DNA from: Njordibacter sp905182035
GTDB lineage: Bacteria; Pseudomonadota; Gammaproteobacteria; Pseudomonadales; Balneatricaceae
Assembly: GCF_047730075.1 (NCBI RefSeq)
Contig: NZ_CP159831.1
Span: 2,108,001 to 2,172,000 of the forward strand
Direction: 5' to 3'
Length of the DNA: 64,000 nt
Position 1 is the stretch's first letter; every line of letters begins with the position of its first letter. The translations under genes were made by a program, and so were the position numbers. Positions 45,430 through 54,379 of the stretch are shown piece by piece. The notes below the pieces were generated by a model. That model made no database searches. It had not been told where the DNA came from and saw only the letters and a list, made by a program, of their open reading frames with translations.

Positions 45430-45620
45430 TCCGTTTTTTATTGGGAGATCACCATTAGCCCAAAGTTTTTTCATCAAATGTGAGACACTCACCCATTACT
45501 AAACTTGCACCTTAACCATGCACTTTCGGTTACGGCGGCTTTTAAAGATTGCTCGAATGATTGTTATTGATATAGTGAACCCAGATTAAACCTAATGCGG
45601 TGTTATAATTCTGTGCAAGT

Positions 45621-46322
45621 TTAGGTAGCATCTTTCTCCGCGACCGCCAAGAGCATTACCTCATTACTGAATCTAACAATTTTATTTAACCCTTGGTGAT
45701 AATTGACATCATGAATGGGGCTAAAGGGAATTGGGAGCCGACTAATAAGCCGAAATAAATATTCAGTAACAGGGTACTTCCAAGTTATGGGCAGCTGTCG
45801 AAAATGCTTCACTTGAACGGCTTTGAATCCTTCTAATTTCAATATATCCCTTAGTGAGGGTTTGGTGAAAGGAGTAACATGCGTATGGTCTATATAAAAT
45901 GGCCCCCAAGCATTGTGAACCCAGCTCGGACACATAAGTACTATTTTCCCTCCAGGCCTCAAGACACGCTGAGCTTCCTTAAGCAACTTTTCAGGCTCAG
46001 TTAGGTGCTCAATTACTGATTTAGAAAATACAACATCAACAGATCCATCTTTTAACTCTAGTTTAGAAGTAAGAATATTGAGAATTTCGACACTATGAGG
46101 CTCGCACAAATCTTTTGCTGACTCTGCATTATCGCATCCTACAACATCATACCCAGCAGCAGAAAAAGCTCGAAGCTGATCACCTCGCCCACAACCAATA
46201 TCTAAAAGTTTTTTATGTGAAGCATCAAGATATTTTTCGCTAATATATTTTGCAAGTTTTAGAGGATAATCTGATGTAGGGCGCCTCTCCTCTGAATAAT
46301 ATGTGGTTAAGTAGTCTGACAT
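45621..46322 (-). CDS. Class I SAM-dependent methyltransferase
   Basis: 233 residues. LLDIGCGRGDQLRAFSAAGY (motif I), VFSKSVIEHLTEPEKLLKEAQRVLRPGGKIVLM (motifs II-III). Methyltransferase_11/23 type, common in glycan loci. It lies between two insertion sequences and is intact. Substrate unknown. The C terminus has no membrane segment. Confidence 0.88.
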   Translation of the reverse strand: MSDYLTTYYSEERRPTSDYPLKLAKYISEKYLDASHKKLLDIGCGRGDQLRAFSAAGYDVVGCDNAESAKDLCEPHSVEILNILTSKLELKDGSVDVVFSKSVIEHLTEPEKLLKEAQRVLRPGGKIVLMCPSWVHNAWGPFYIDHTHVTPFTKPSLRDILKLEGFKAVQVKHFRQLPITWKYPVTEYLFRLISRLPIPFSPIHDVNYHQGLNKIVRFSNEVMLLAVAEKDAT

Positions 46323-46461
46323 AATTTATCTCTCTTTTTACAGTGCAACCCATCTAGGAATATAAATCCCGCATAGGAGGATAGCTAAATTGGTAATTCC
46401 CCCGATAAATAACGGAGGTCAAAAGTAGAATTTTCTCGTAAACTTTACGAAGGAGATCTAC

Positions 46462-46728
46462 ATGAAAAAATCACGTTATTCTGATAGCCAAATACTGGCC
46501 ATCATCAAGCAAGCTGAAAGTGGCGTGCCCATTCCCGAACTCTGCAGAGAACATGGAATGAGCGGTGCTTCCTTTTACAAATGGCGAGCAAAGTATGGCG
46601 ATATGGATGCGTCATTAATGGCCAGAATGAAGGAATAAGAAGACGAAAATCGACACCTCAAAAAAATGTATGCCGAGGAGCGGTTAAAGTCTGAAATCAT
46701 TCAGGAGGCCATGGCAAAAAAGTGGTGA
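46462..46728 (+). pseudogene. IS407-group OrfA with premature stop
   Basis: ATG at 46462. SRYSDSQILAIIKQAESG and ELCREHGMSGASFYKWRAKYG are the HTH region. TAA at 46636-46638 interrupts MARMKE-stop-EDENRHLKKMYAEERLK where relatives read MKELEDEN (TTA to TAA). An A6G slippery run (46716-46722) near the end fits the -1 frameshift to orfB. Confidence 0.85.
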
Positions 46729-47546
46729 AGCCATCTCAGAGAAAAGAGATGGCTCCGGCAGCCGTATTAAACAAGGCCGTAAGCATACGTTTAGCTTGCC
46801 AAGCGTTTGGTGTAAGCCAGACCTGTTATCGCTATCAGGCAAAGCTCTGCAGTGACAATGGCCTCATAGCTGATTGGCTGGTTAGGTTGACGCATAATCA
46901 GCGTAACTGGGGCTTTGGTCTGTGCTACCTGTACTTACGTAACGTCAAAGGGTTCAAGTGGAACCATAAACGCGTGTATCGTATTTATCGTGAGCTTGAA
47001 CTGAACTTACGTATAAAACCTAAGAAACGCCTTGTAAGGGAAAAGCCAGAACCCTTATCAGTACCAACATCAATTAATCAATGTTGGTCGATGGATTTTA
47101 TGCATGACCAGCTCGCTGATAGCCGAAGCTACAGGCTATTTAACGTGATTGACGACTTTAACAGGGAAGGCCTGGCCATTGAAATGGACTTTTCTTTACC
47201 TGCCAGCAGAGTCGTCAGGGCGTTAGATCAAATCATTGAATGGCGTGGCCAACCCAAGCGGATACGCTGTGATAATGGCCCAGAATACATCAGCAGTTTA
47301 CTGGCCACCTGGGCTATAAATAAAGGTATTGAGCTCATGTTTATCCAACCGGGTAACCCTCAACAAAACGCCTACGTTGAGCGTTACAACAGAACGGTGA
47401 GGTATGACTGGTTGAATCATTACTTGTTTGATAGCATTAAAGATGTCCAAAATCGTGCAACTCAATGGCTTTGGTTCTACGATAACGAGCGTCCAAATAT
47501 GGCGTTAAACGGCATTACACCAATGATGAAGTTGGCCGCTGCCTAA
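46722..47546 (+). CDS. IS407-group transposase OrfB
   Basis: 274 residues, integrase-core DDE: CWSMDFMHDQLADSRSYR (first Asp), IRCDNGPEYISS (second Asp), QPGNPQQNAYVERYNRTVR (Glu). The SMDFMHDQLAD block is characteristic of the IS407 group. Full length and without stops. The initial GTG at 46722 is within the frameshift overlap with orfA, so the real protein is probably an OrfA-OrfB fusion. Confidence 0.92.
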   Translation: MVKPSQRKEMAPAAVLNKAVSIRLACQAFGVSQTCYRYQAKLCSDNGLIADWLVRLTHNQRNWGFGLCYLYLRNVKGFKWNHKRVYRIYRELELNLRIKPKKRLVREKPEPLSVPTSINQCWSMDFMHDQLADSRSYRLFNVIDDFNREGLAIEMDFSLPASRVVRALDQIIEWRGQPKRIRCDNGPEYISSLLATWAINKGIELMFIQPGNPQQNAYVERYNRTVRYDWLNHYLFDSIKDVQNRATQWLWFYDNERPNMALNGITPMMKLAAA

Positions 47547-47642
47547 ATCTCTACTTTTAACCTAGGTTATTAATGGGGGGATTACAAATTAGGCTCTCAT
47601 CTATGCCTTTGATAATGAAGACTAGTTTTTTGGGGTTATAGC

Positions 47643-48461
47643 CTACTTACCAATTTTATAAGCTACCATAGCTCCAGTATGTTCATCAGTGTTGAAAAAG
47701 GGAACTGCTTTTTCCATCCATGTTAGTAGTTTTTCTACATTAACATTACTAAGTTCAGCATCTTTTAATGCATTCGTTAGTCTCTTTCTAAAATCAAGTA
47801 TTGTTCTCTCACCAGCTCCCCAGTCCTGATCACATGACTCAAATCCCAAAGAACAGTCGCTCTTTTTACAATATTCTATAAAATCAAACGGACAAAGAAA
47901 ATGTAAGTCTGAGAGAGACATTGGAACATCAAGAAGTAATTGAAGGGTCATCCACACGTAACCGCGGGGATTCAAAAACGAAGGGGAAGTAGTAACTACA
48001 TAACCATTATCTTTTAATAAATTCTTTCTAATAAAGTCCAATTCTACCCATGGGTTATCAAAATGTTCTAACACTCCATTCATTACAACAACATCATATT
48101 TACTATTAACACCTTTATAATCTGAGTAAATAAAATCTACGTTATCTATATTTATGCGACTGTTAGCTAATTTAACAGCCTCTTCGCTATAATCTACCCC
48201 GTCAACATGATTGGCCCCAGCAAAACTTAGCATTGCAGATAAATTTCCCTCACCACAACCAATGTCTAAGACATCTATCCCAGCCCAAGTCGGGATAGCA
48301 TCAACAATTAACTTCTCAGCCGCATACATATTGTAAGTAAAGTAGTTATCATATGCACCGTCTTTATAAATACCGTCATACTTTGCAGCTAGATCTATAT
48401 TTTTGATAAATGCCTCCTTATAAAATTCATATTTACCAACAAGTCCTTCCACCGTCAACAA
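47643..48461 (-). CDS. Class I SAM-dependent methyltransferase (UbiG-like fold)
   Basis: 272 residues. VLDIGCGEGNLSAMLSFAGA (motif I), VVMNGVLEHFDNPWVELDFI and NGYVVTTSPSFLNPRGYV. The listed start is a TTG overlapping the PtmA-like stop by 29 bp; no ATG lies near and the true start may be a little further downstream. In Campylobacter-type flagellin modification loci methyltransferases accompany the legionaminate genes, which fits the neighbours here. Substrate unknown. Confidence 0.82.
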   Translation of the reverse strand: MLTVEGLVGKYEFYKEAFIKNIDLAAKYDGIYKDGAYDNYFTYNMYAAEKLIVDAIPTWAGIDVLDIGCGEGNLSAMLSFAGANHVDGVDYSEEAVKLANSRINIDNVDFIYSDYKGVNSKYDVVVMNGVLEHFDNPWVELDFIRKNLLKDNGYVVTTSPSFLNPRGYVWMTLQLLLDVPMSLSDLHFLCPFDFIEYCKKSDCSLGFESCDQDWGAGERTILDFRKRLTNALKDAELSNVNVEKLLTWMEKAVPFFNTDEHTGAMVAYKIGK

Positions 48462-49254
48462 CCATATTAGAGCCAGTCATATATGATGATGCATCTGATA
48501 CCAAAAAAATTACCGCCGCCTGATATTCATCAGCTTTAGCCATGCGCCCCATAGGAATTAAAGAGGTCAATTTATTTACAAACTCTTCGGGCTGATTAGT
48601 ATGAATTCCACCTGGTGAAAGTGAGTTAACTCTTACATTCTTACCAACCCAATACGTTGCAAGATATTTAGTCAGGCCAATAAGGGCATGTTTCACTACA
48701 GAGTAGGTTACTGGCTTAACAGGTTGTTGGTCATCTGAAAGTCCGTCAACCTGATAAATCCTTTGATCTGGCGCTATCACACCCAGATCGGAAGCTATAT
48801 TCAAAATCACGCCCCCGCCCACACTAGCCATATGGACTCCGATAATTTTGCTACAATTAAATGCACCAAGGACTCCAACATCTATGTCTTTTTGCCACAT
48901 TTCAGTAGTGAAGTTCTCGATTCTAGCCCACGAAAGAGGTTCATCAGTCGAAGGTTTGGGGTCATTGGCTGCATTATTAATTAATATATCCACTGTCTTA
49001 TAGTTGTCAAGTATTAACATAAAAGCATTTTTAACGTCTTCCACTTTCGTTATATCTACATTAAAAGCCCTGCACTTACAGCTGCGTAGTTGATTAATTT
49101 CTCTGGCTCTCTTTTCAGCTAGCACTATATTAACGTCCCATAATAGTGGAGTTCCACCTTGCTCTGCTACCGCCTTAGCATGTTGAAATCCAAGAAGTCC
49201 TGCACCACCAGTGATTATTGCAATTTTTCCTTTCAAGCTAAATCGATCAGCCAT
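48433..49254 (-). CDS. ptmA: PtmA-like short-chain dehydrogenase
   Basis: About 273 residues. KIAIITGGAGLLGFQHAKAV (NAD motif), LINNAANDPKPS, NIASDLGVIAPDQRIYQ, VTYSVVKHALIGL (Tyr-x3-Lys) and GGIHTNQPEEFVNKL. This resembles PtmA, an SDR of flagellin-modification (legionaminate) loci. ATG at 49254 overlaps the Gfo/Idh stop by eight bases. It is coupled with the Gfo/Idh gene and the TIM-barrel isomerase. Confidence 0.8.
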   Translation of the reverse strand: MADRFSLKGKIAIITGGAGLLGFQHAKAVAEQGGTPLLWDVNIVLAEKRAREINQLRSCKCRAFNVDITKVEDVKNAFMLILDNYKTVDILINNAANDPKPSTDEPLSWARIENFTTEMWQKDIDVGVLGAFNCSKIIGVHMASVGGGVILNIASDLGVIAPDQRIYQVDGLSDDQQPVKPVTYSVVKHALIGLTKYLATYWVGKNVRVNSLSPGGIHTNQPEEFVNKLTSLIPMGRMAKADEYQAAVIFLVSDASSYMTGSNMVVDGGRTCW

Positions 49255-50269
49255 TGAAACCATTAAAACTCTCCTTAATTCGTAAAGCAATTGCCAAAGT
49301 ATCTATTCCGTTTTGCAGAGATACTGAAGAACCTTCTTTTGACATGGCCAGAGAGATAAATTCAAACATTTGAGACTTGAATAGTTCGTTTTGATCCACT
49401 TCGCCCCAACGACGTTCATCGAGAATTTTACCATTTTTACCATAAATCAACACAGTATTTGACATCAGGTTACATACCAGCAAGGCTTCATTAAATTGCA
49501 TTCGAAAGCCTCTCACCTCATGAACTTGCGCGTACGATAGATGTAAAGAAACAGGAACCAACTTATGATTTTGTTCAAAACCCATAAGGACTGAAACTGT
49601 GTCTTCAGCAGACATATCTAGTGAACTCAAGCTTCCACCAATTGCTGCAACAGACTTCGGAATACCTAAAAAACTATATATTAAATCAATTTCATGAATT
49701 AGTCCCAACGTCACACCACCACCAAGATCATTATTAGCAGCATATCCAAGCCTATAGTCTTCGTAGGGATGGTGATCAGGGAGAAACGTCCCCCATTCAA
49801 AGCCTGCAGATATCAAACTTCCGAATGACGCCTCAGCTAAAATAGATTTCACAAAGGTGAAACACGGGTGGAACCTAGTTTGGTAGCCGACCACCGCACT
49901 CAGATCATTTGACTCTAAAATAGATTTTAGCTCGTCAACACCATCAAAGTTGTGCGACAGTGGCTTTTCGATAAATAAATTACAACCTGCTTTCGCAGCT
50001 GCCAAAGCCACATCTATGTGCATGGAGCTTGGATTAGTAACGAATACTATATCTGGCTTAAGCGCTAAACCTTTTTCGAGTGTAGCTACCTGCTCATAAC
50101 CCCAGTAATCAGCTAAAGAATCACATTGGTGAGCAATACCATTCTCAATTATTAAATTATGATTAGTGCTGCGTAGTGCAAAAAGCTCTGCCGCTGGCCC
50201 TATCAAATTCTTAAGATTTTTTAAATGGCGCTGCCCAACTGAACCCATTCCTACGAACAATGCTCTCAT
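49247..50269 (-). CDS. Gfo/Idh/MocA-family oxidoreductase
   Basis: About 341 residues. RALFVGMGSVGQRHLKNL nucleotide motif at the N terminus, FVTNPSSMHIDVALAAAKAG, LFIEKPLSH (catalytic Lys of the EKP motif) and a C-terminal sheet domain. ATG at 50269 overlaps the isomerase stop. Typical of sugar-nucleotide or nonulosonate loci where it oxidises or reduces a sugar. Substrate not predictable. Confidence 0.88.
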   Translation of the reverse strand: MRALFVGMGSVGQRHLKNLKNLIGPAAELFALRSTNHNLIIENGIAHQCDSLADYWGYEQVATLEKGLALKPDIVFVTNPSSMHIDVALAAAKAGCNLFIEKPLSHNFDGVDELKSILESNDLSAVVGYQTRFHPCFTFVKSILAEASFGSLISAGFEWGTFLPDHHPYEDYRLGYAANNDLGGGVTLGLIHEIDLIYSFLGIPKSVAAIGGSLSSLDMSAEDTVSVLMGFEQNHKLVPVSLHLSYAQVHEVRGFRMQFNEALLVCNLMSNTVLIYGKNGKILDERRWGEVDQNELFKSQMFEFISLAMSKEGSSVSLQNGIDTLAIALRIKESFNGFNG

Positions 50270-50270
50270 T

Positions 50271-51095
50271 TCAAACAACCAGACCCTTCAAATAGTCAAG
50301 GTTGGTGCTGGCCTCTTTAATAGGGTCGGTAAAATAACGTGTTTCCATAATACATATACCTGTATAGTTTATTTTTTTTAGTGATTTAAAACAGGCTTCA
50401 AAGTCCACATCTCCATGGCCTAACATAACGTTAGAACCTCCTACACTCCTATCTTTAATATGCACATGTCGAACCAAACTGCCAAGGTCTAGGATGCCAC
50501 TTTCAGGCTGTAGACCTGAAGATCTAATATTACCCAAATCGAAACAAATACCGATATTGGTAAAACTGTGCTTGGAAAACCCTTCGACCAACATATGACC
50601 CGGCAATGTCAATTCAAGGGCAAGTTGCAATCCACAATCCGCAGCTAAACTATCTAAGTTAGAATCGTCGATTGTCTGCAAGGCTTCTTTGAGGGTAGCC
50701 AAATCTGGCACTACACTGTCATCACAAAAAGGCACAACAAGCATCTGGATCTTCGAATTTCTAAATAACAGTATTGCCTTACGTAGTTCATCAATAAACT
50801 TCTCAATTTTCGTTTTATTTATTAACGACATTGAGGAAATGAAGTCTAAACATATAGACTTTGGACGTATTACTTTATTATTAACATCTAGGTCTAGGCA
50901 TAATATATTATGATTTTCCTGAACAGAAATAATTTCTAGGAATACCTTTTCTTTGTCATATAGTAATTCAAAATCATCAAAACCTAACTCACTAGCCAGA
51001 CTGAGTTCAGCGTACCAATTAGATATTGGAAAAATTTGAAGTTTATTTAATAATTCAGGCATTAACCTACCCTGCATTATGCCGATATTATACAT
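50271..51095 (-). CDS. Sugar-phosphate isomerase/epimerase-like TIM barrel (AP-endonuclease-2 fold)
   Basis: 274 residues. IGIMQGRLMPELLNKLQIFP start, GFDDFELLYDK, ICFDLGNIRSSG, HVHIKDRSVGG and IMETRYF give the xylose isomerase-like fold with metal-binding His/Asp/Glu. It lies between the cytidylyltransferase and the Gfo/Idh gene; similar sets occur in legionaminate-type loci. Its reaction here is unknown. Confidence 0.85.
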   Translation of the reverse strand: MYNIGIMQGRLMPELLNKLQIFPISNWYAELSLASELGFDDFELLYDKEKVFLEIISVQENHNILCLDLDVNNKVIRPKSICLDFISSMSLINKTKIEKFIDELRKAILLFRNSKIQMLVVPFCDDSVVPDLATLKEALQTIDDSNLDSLAADCGLQLALELTLPGHMLVEGFSKHSFTNIGICFDLGNIRSSGLQPESGILDLGSLVRHVHIKDRSVGGSNVMLGHGDVDFEACFKSLKKINYTGICIMETRYFTDPIKEASTNLDYLKGLVV

Positions 51096-51351
51096 AATAA
51101 TTAATTCTCTTGACTAAAATTTCAGTTTATGGAAGCATAAAAAAACATTAATTAATTAAAAATCTAAAAGTTATAATTAGTGAGGGAAGTGGACGAAAGA
51201 TATATTCTATACTTGCATCACAAGCTCCAGATAATCTATCAACTACGTTATTCATTCCAATACTTTTTATATTTACACGATGCTGAGTTTTGAACAAAAA
51301 TCAGTTACAAAAGCTCCAGCATAGTCAATAATGCTATAAAAAACTCCAAAG
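51096..51351. other. 256-bp AT-rich spacer
   Basis: A 36-codon frame on the minus strand (51255-51148) and a second fragment reading DYAGAFVTDFC exist, but neither matches a family I know. They might be scraps of a lost gene. No repeat or terminator is evident. Confidence 0.4.
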
Positions 51352-52086
51352 TTAAGTTGGTCGGTCTAAATATTGCAGCAGTGCAGTTTTAGCTCCAGTA
51401 CCAATTAATTTTTCTGCTAGTTTAAGATCATCAGTAGTGTCAATGTCAGGGATTTCTGGAGTTTCCCACAGCTTCATCTGTTGCCCATGAAGTTGAGCCC
51501 CGGACATAAAAACACTTGGACGAAGTATGTCCACATACCCATTAGGTATAAAGCATTTTTCAAATGTTTGCCTAGGAAGGTTATAAGATTCAAGCACATC
51601 TTCAAAACACAAAAAAGGTTTCATATAATGCCCAACATTTTTAAACATCTTGTATGGAGTTAGGTGAGTCTCATGCGCCGAACGCAATGCTGTAAACTGA
51701 GGATTCTCAGTCATAAACGCTATCGCTTGACTTAGAACAGTAATATCTCGAATAGGGGAAGTTGGTCTTAAGTGCACTACAAGCTCTGGAAAACTAGTAT
51801 TATTTTTTTTAAACCATTCCATAGCATGCCTAAAGAACTCAACGTCAACACTGTTATCCAAAGCCATTTTTTTTGGCCGGATAAACGGTACTGCTCCACC
51901 ATATGCCATTGCTGTAGCAGCATATTTCTTTGAGTCTGTGGAAACTATTACTTCGTCAATACCCTCACAGAGCTTGGCTGCTGCGATACTGTAGGCCAAT
52001 AGTGGGTGGCCCCCTAATCTAACTATATTTTTATCTTTTATTCCTTTTGAGCCTGACCTCGCTGGAATTAGCGCTAAAACTTTCAT
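51352..52086 (-). CDS. CMP-nonulosonate cytidylyltransferase, NeuA/LegF-like
   Basis: 244 residues. ALIPARSGSKGIKDKNIVRLGG, VSTDSKKYAATAMAYG, VVHLRPTSPIRD and IPDIDTTDDLKLAEKLI are the acylneuraminate cytidylyltransferase motifs. The PtmA-like, Gfo/Idh and isomerase neighbours favour LegF over NeuA. No second neuB gene is in this block, so the acid would have to come from the NeuB at 31.7 kb or elsewhere. Confidence 0.88.
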   Translation of the reverse strand: MKVLALIPARSGSKGIKDKNIVRLGGHPLLAYSIAAAKLCEGIDEVIVSTDSKKYAATAMAYGGAVPFIRPKKMALDNSVDVEFFRHAMEWFKKNNTSFPELVVHLRPTSPIRDITVLSQAIAFMTENPQFTALRSAHETHLTPYKMFKNVGHYMKPFLCFEDVLESYNLPRQTFEKCFIPNGYVDILRPSVFMSGAQLHGQQMKLWETPEIPDIDTTDDLKLAEKLIGTGAKTALLQYLDRPT

Positions 52087-52119
52087 TCAAACCTCTAAAA
52101 GTATTTCAAATAATTTAAG

Positions 52120-53133
52120 CTAACTAAATATGGCATCGTTAATTAGAAACTGCTGTTTAATTTGTTCATATTCAATGGCCTCTATTCTTGGGCCAAATTG
52201 ACTAACCACTCTGGCTGAAGCTGCGTTGGCAAACTTGGCTGCCCAAGCATAGTCGTGGCCTGCATTAATTGCATAAAGAAATGCTCCTGCGTACATGTCT
52301 CCAGCACCATTGGTATCGACTGCATTGGTAGTAACACCAGCAGTTTTTACCAAATCTGTGCCGTCGTACGACAAAGAACCACCTGCACCCCGGGTAATTA
52401 CAAAAGTTTTAGCGTACTTCTTTAGCTGCTTAGCTGCAGCTTCGGTACTATTAGTATTAGTGAAACTTCGTGCTTCTTCTGAGTTGCAGAACAGTAAATC
52501 TACGCCATCACCAATAACCTTGTGCAGATTATCTTCGAATACCTGCACAACGAATGGATCGGAAAGGCTGAGTGATGTCTTCACTTGATTTGCTTTGGCA
52601 CACTCCATGGCCTTTACTGCAACAGCCGTTCTAGAGTCATCGGTAACTAAATACCCTTCTAAGTATAACCAGTCTGAATTAATAAGGGCGGTCTCATCTA
52701 CCTCATTTGAGGTCAAATCCAGATTCGCGCCTAAGAACGTATTCATCGTACGTTCGGCATCGTCTGTGACCATAACTAAACACTTACCAGTGACACCGGC
52801 ACTCACTTCTGCATTATGAAAATCAACTCCTGTAGATTGCAGGTCCTCAACAAAGAACTGCCCATCCTCATCATCGGCCACTTTAGCCGAATAGAATGCA
52901 TTCAAACCGAAGGAACTTGCCGCAACAATGCTGTTACATGCCGAACCGCCGCAGCTGCGTTTAATGTAATGTGAGTGTGATTTCAAAGCCCCTAATAGAT
53001 AAAACTGCCTATCTTCATCCACTAAGGTCATTAAGCTTTTGTCGATTTTATTAGTGTTTAAAAACTCGTCAGTAACCACAACCTCTGTATCTACAAGGGC
53101 GGCACCTATGCCATAAATCTGGTATTTTTTCAT
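52120..53133 (-). CDS. PfkB-family sugar/nucleoside kinase (adenosine kinase-like)
   Basis: 337 residues. GIGAALVDTEVVV start, GGSACNSIVAASSFG near residue 60 and the PfkB signature 2 NAVDTNGAGDMYAGAFLY (catalytic Asp in GAGD). The family resembles the adenosine kinase group of Gammaproteobacteria. First metabolic gene after the regulator. Its link to glycan synthesis is positional only. Confidence 0.85.
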   Translation of the reverse strand: MKKYQIYGIGAALVDTEVVVTDEFLNTNKIDKSLMTLVDEDRQFYLLGALKSHSHYIKRSCGGSACNSIVAASSFGLNAFYSAKVADDEDGQFFVEDLQSTGVDFHNAEVSAGVTGKCLVMVTDDAERTMNTFLGANLDLTSNEVDETALINSDWLYLEGYLVTDDSRTAVAVKAMECAKANQVKTSLSLSDPFVVQVFEDNLHKVIGDGVDLLFCNSEEARSFTNTNSTEAAAKQLKKYAKTFVITRGAGGSLSYDGTDLVKTAGVTTNAVDTNGAGDMYAGAFLYAINAGHDYAWAAKFANAASARVVSQFGPRIEAIEYEQIKQQFLINDAIFS

Positions 53134-53188
53134 TTTACAATTCTAAGTTTAGATTACGAATCAACTTGGTCTAATCGCAATGACTGGA

Positions 53189-53509
53189 TTATATTGATCG
53201 AGCATCTTGTTTAAGCTGCTCTATCTCTTGAGTTATTTTTTCATGTTCCGCAATTTTACGTTTTAAAAAGTTTGCGGTTAAACTGGCTTTTTCTTCTATA
53301 CCTCTAGGAGTTAGTAGGTATAAATAACTGAGTTTATCTGTATTACGTTTGAAGTTACCTGCCTTTACAAAGCCCTTATTAATTAAAGCTCTTAGGCAGT
53401 AATTCACTTTACCAACACTTACACCTAACTCTTCTGCCAATTGTCGTTGCGAGACATCTGGATTGGCCTGTATGTGTTTGAGTATTTTTAGGTGAGTTTC
53501 TGTGGGCAT
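53189..53509 (-). CDS. MarR-type EPS-associated transcriptional regulator
   Basis: 106 residues. Winged helix: LKILKHIQANPDVSQRQLAE and GVSVGKVNYCLRALINKGFV then LYLLTPRGIEEKASLT, and a C-terminal coiled coil (KIAEHEKITQEIEQLKQDA). It matches the small EPS-associated MarR family found at the head of surface-glycan operons. It is the first gene after the ops element, so its translation is under RfaH control as well. Confidence 0.88.
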   Translation of the reverse strand: MPTETHLKILKHIQANPDVSQRQLAEELGVSVGKVNYCLRALINKGFVKAGNFKRNTDKLSYLYLLTPRGIEEKASLTANFLKRKIAEHEKITQEIEQLKQDARSI

Positions 53510-53547
53510 GATCCAGGTTTTCAGTTTGTAGTTTGTAGTTTTCGGAC

Positions 53548-53558
53548 ACGCTACCGCC
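53548..53558 (-). promoter_or_regulatory. ops element (RfaH recruitment site)
   Basis: The minus strand reads GGCGGTAGCGT, followed by GTCC, identical to the RfaH ops consensus core. It lies 39 bp upstream of the regulator start at 53509 and downstream of rfaH, so RNA polymerase would pause here and load RfaH before transcribing the long cluster. Confidence 0.9.
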
Positions 53559-53660
53559 CTACCCGGTCACTTATGGTATTTGCGGTGGCGTTTCTCAACC
53601 GCGTTCAACTAATGAACACTCAAACTATATTAGCACACTATTAATCGTGGATTAAATTAT

Positions 53661-54173
53661 TTATGCGAGCTTTTTGATTTGGGTGTTAGCTAATGATGTG
53701 GGGGCTTGCTGATTTAACAAATTAATTAATACAATGGACCGTTGAATACCATCGGTATGACTGAATACTGCTTTTAAGCCTCTAAAAGGGCCTTCTGTAA
53801 TATTGATGTTATCGCCTGCTTGAGGCAAGTCCTTAGCAAGGATGCCGATTGAATCGGCTTGTTCACGGTGTTTGATTTGTGCAATAAGGGTTTCTGGCAC
53901 TTTTATTGGCTCTGCCCCAAAACTAACTATTTTACTTACACCACGGCTAGAGCGGATGTTTGTATAGGTTAAGCCGTTTCGCTCTGGTTGCACGTTAATG
54001 AATAAATACCCCGGAAACAAGGCTTCTTCAGCTTGAATTCGCTTACCACGGCTGAGCTTTTCTATGCATATTTGAGGGCAATAACACTCGCCACCTTGGC
54101 GCTGCAGGTTTTCCAGCGCCCTAGTTTCTTGCTTAGGCTTCACCTGAAGCAACAGCCAATTAGTAATGTTCAT
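53661..54173 (-). CDS. rfaH: Transcription antitermination protein RfaH
   Basis: 170 residues. NusG N-terminal domain: NWLLLQVKPKQETRALENLQ, ECYCPQIC, LFPGYLFINV and SRGVSKIVSFG; C-terminal KOW part AGDNINITEGPFRGLKAVFS. It is the paralogue of NusG that binds ops and suppresses Rho-dependent termination in long LPS/capsule operons. Its own gene sits just upstream of an ops site and reads in the same direction, so read-through from rfaH into the cluster is possible. Confidence 0.93.
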   Translation of the reverse strand: MNITNWLLLQVKPKQETRALENLQRQGGECYCPQICIEKLSRGKRIQAEEALFPGYLFINVQPERNGLTYTNIRSSRGVSKIVSFGAEPIKVPETLIAQIKHREQADSIGILAKDLPQAGDNINITEGPFRGLKAVFSHTDGIQRSIVLINLLNQQAPTSLANTQIKKLA

Positions 54174-54379
54174 TCATTACTCCTAACACGCAGTATCTCG
54201 AGAGCCAAAACGCACTAAATTTTTGGTCATCCAATGCATTATTGTTATCATGCATACCCCATTTAACTAATTAAACTATCATACGCCTAATTATCTAGGA
54301 AATATTCCTAATTTTAGGTTGGCGGTTGATCGACAAGTGGCTTTTCTCCTCGCAATGCTGTTAGAGAGACTGGATTGGG

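Larger units (their letters stand above)
44003..45454 (-). mobile_element. IS407-group remnant interrupted by IS30
   Basis: The stretches 44003-44222 and 45430-45454, on the minus strand, match the left end and first part of orfA of the complete IS407-group element at 46391-47586 (for example TGGTGATCTCCCAAT against TGGTAATTCCCCCGAT at the tip, and GGAGATCTACATG at the start codon). The remnant is more diverged, so it is older, and ends after about 220 bp. It was cut by the IS30 element listed separately. No orfB remains. Confidence 0.85.
46391..47586 (+). mobile_element. IS407-group IS3-family element
   Basis: About 1196 bp with terminal inverted repeats (TGGTAATTCCCCC at left, TGTAATCCCCCC at right, complement, ~37 bp imperfect) and a 3-bp AAT duplication (46388-46390 and 47587-47589). 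It encodes orfA and orfB in overlapping frames. orfB is intact but orfA has a premature stop. It is the better-preserved relative of the remnant at 44003. Confidence 0.88.

Noticed and set aside
53521..53545. GTTTGTAGTTTGTAGTT-type near-repeat next to the ops site
   Set aside because: Too short and imperfect for a defined repeat; it may be a leader but no structure is evident.
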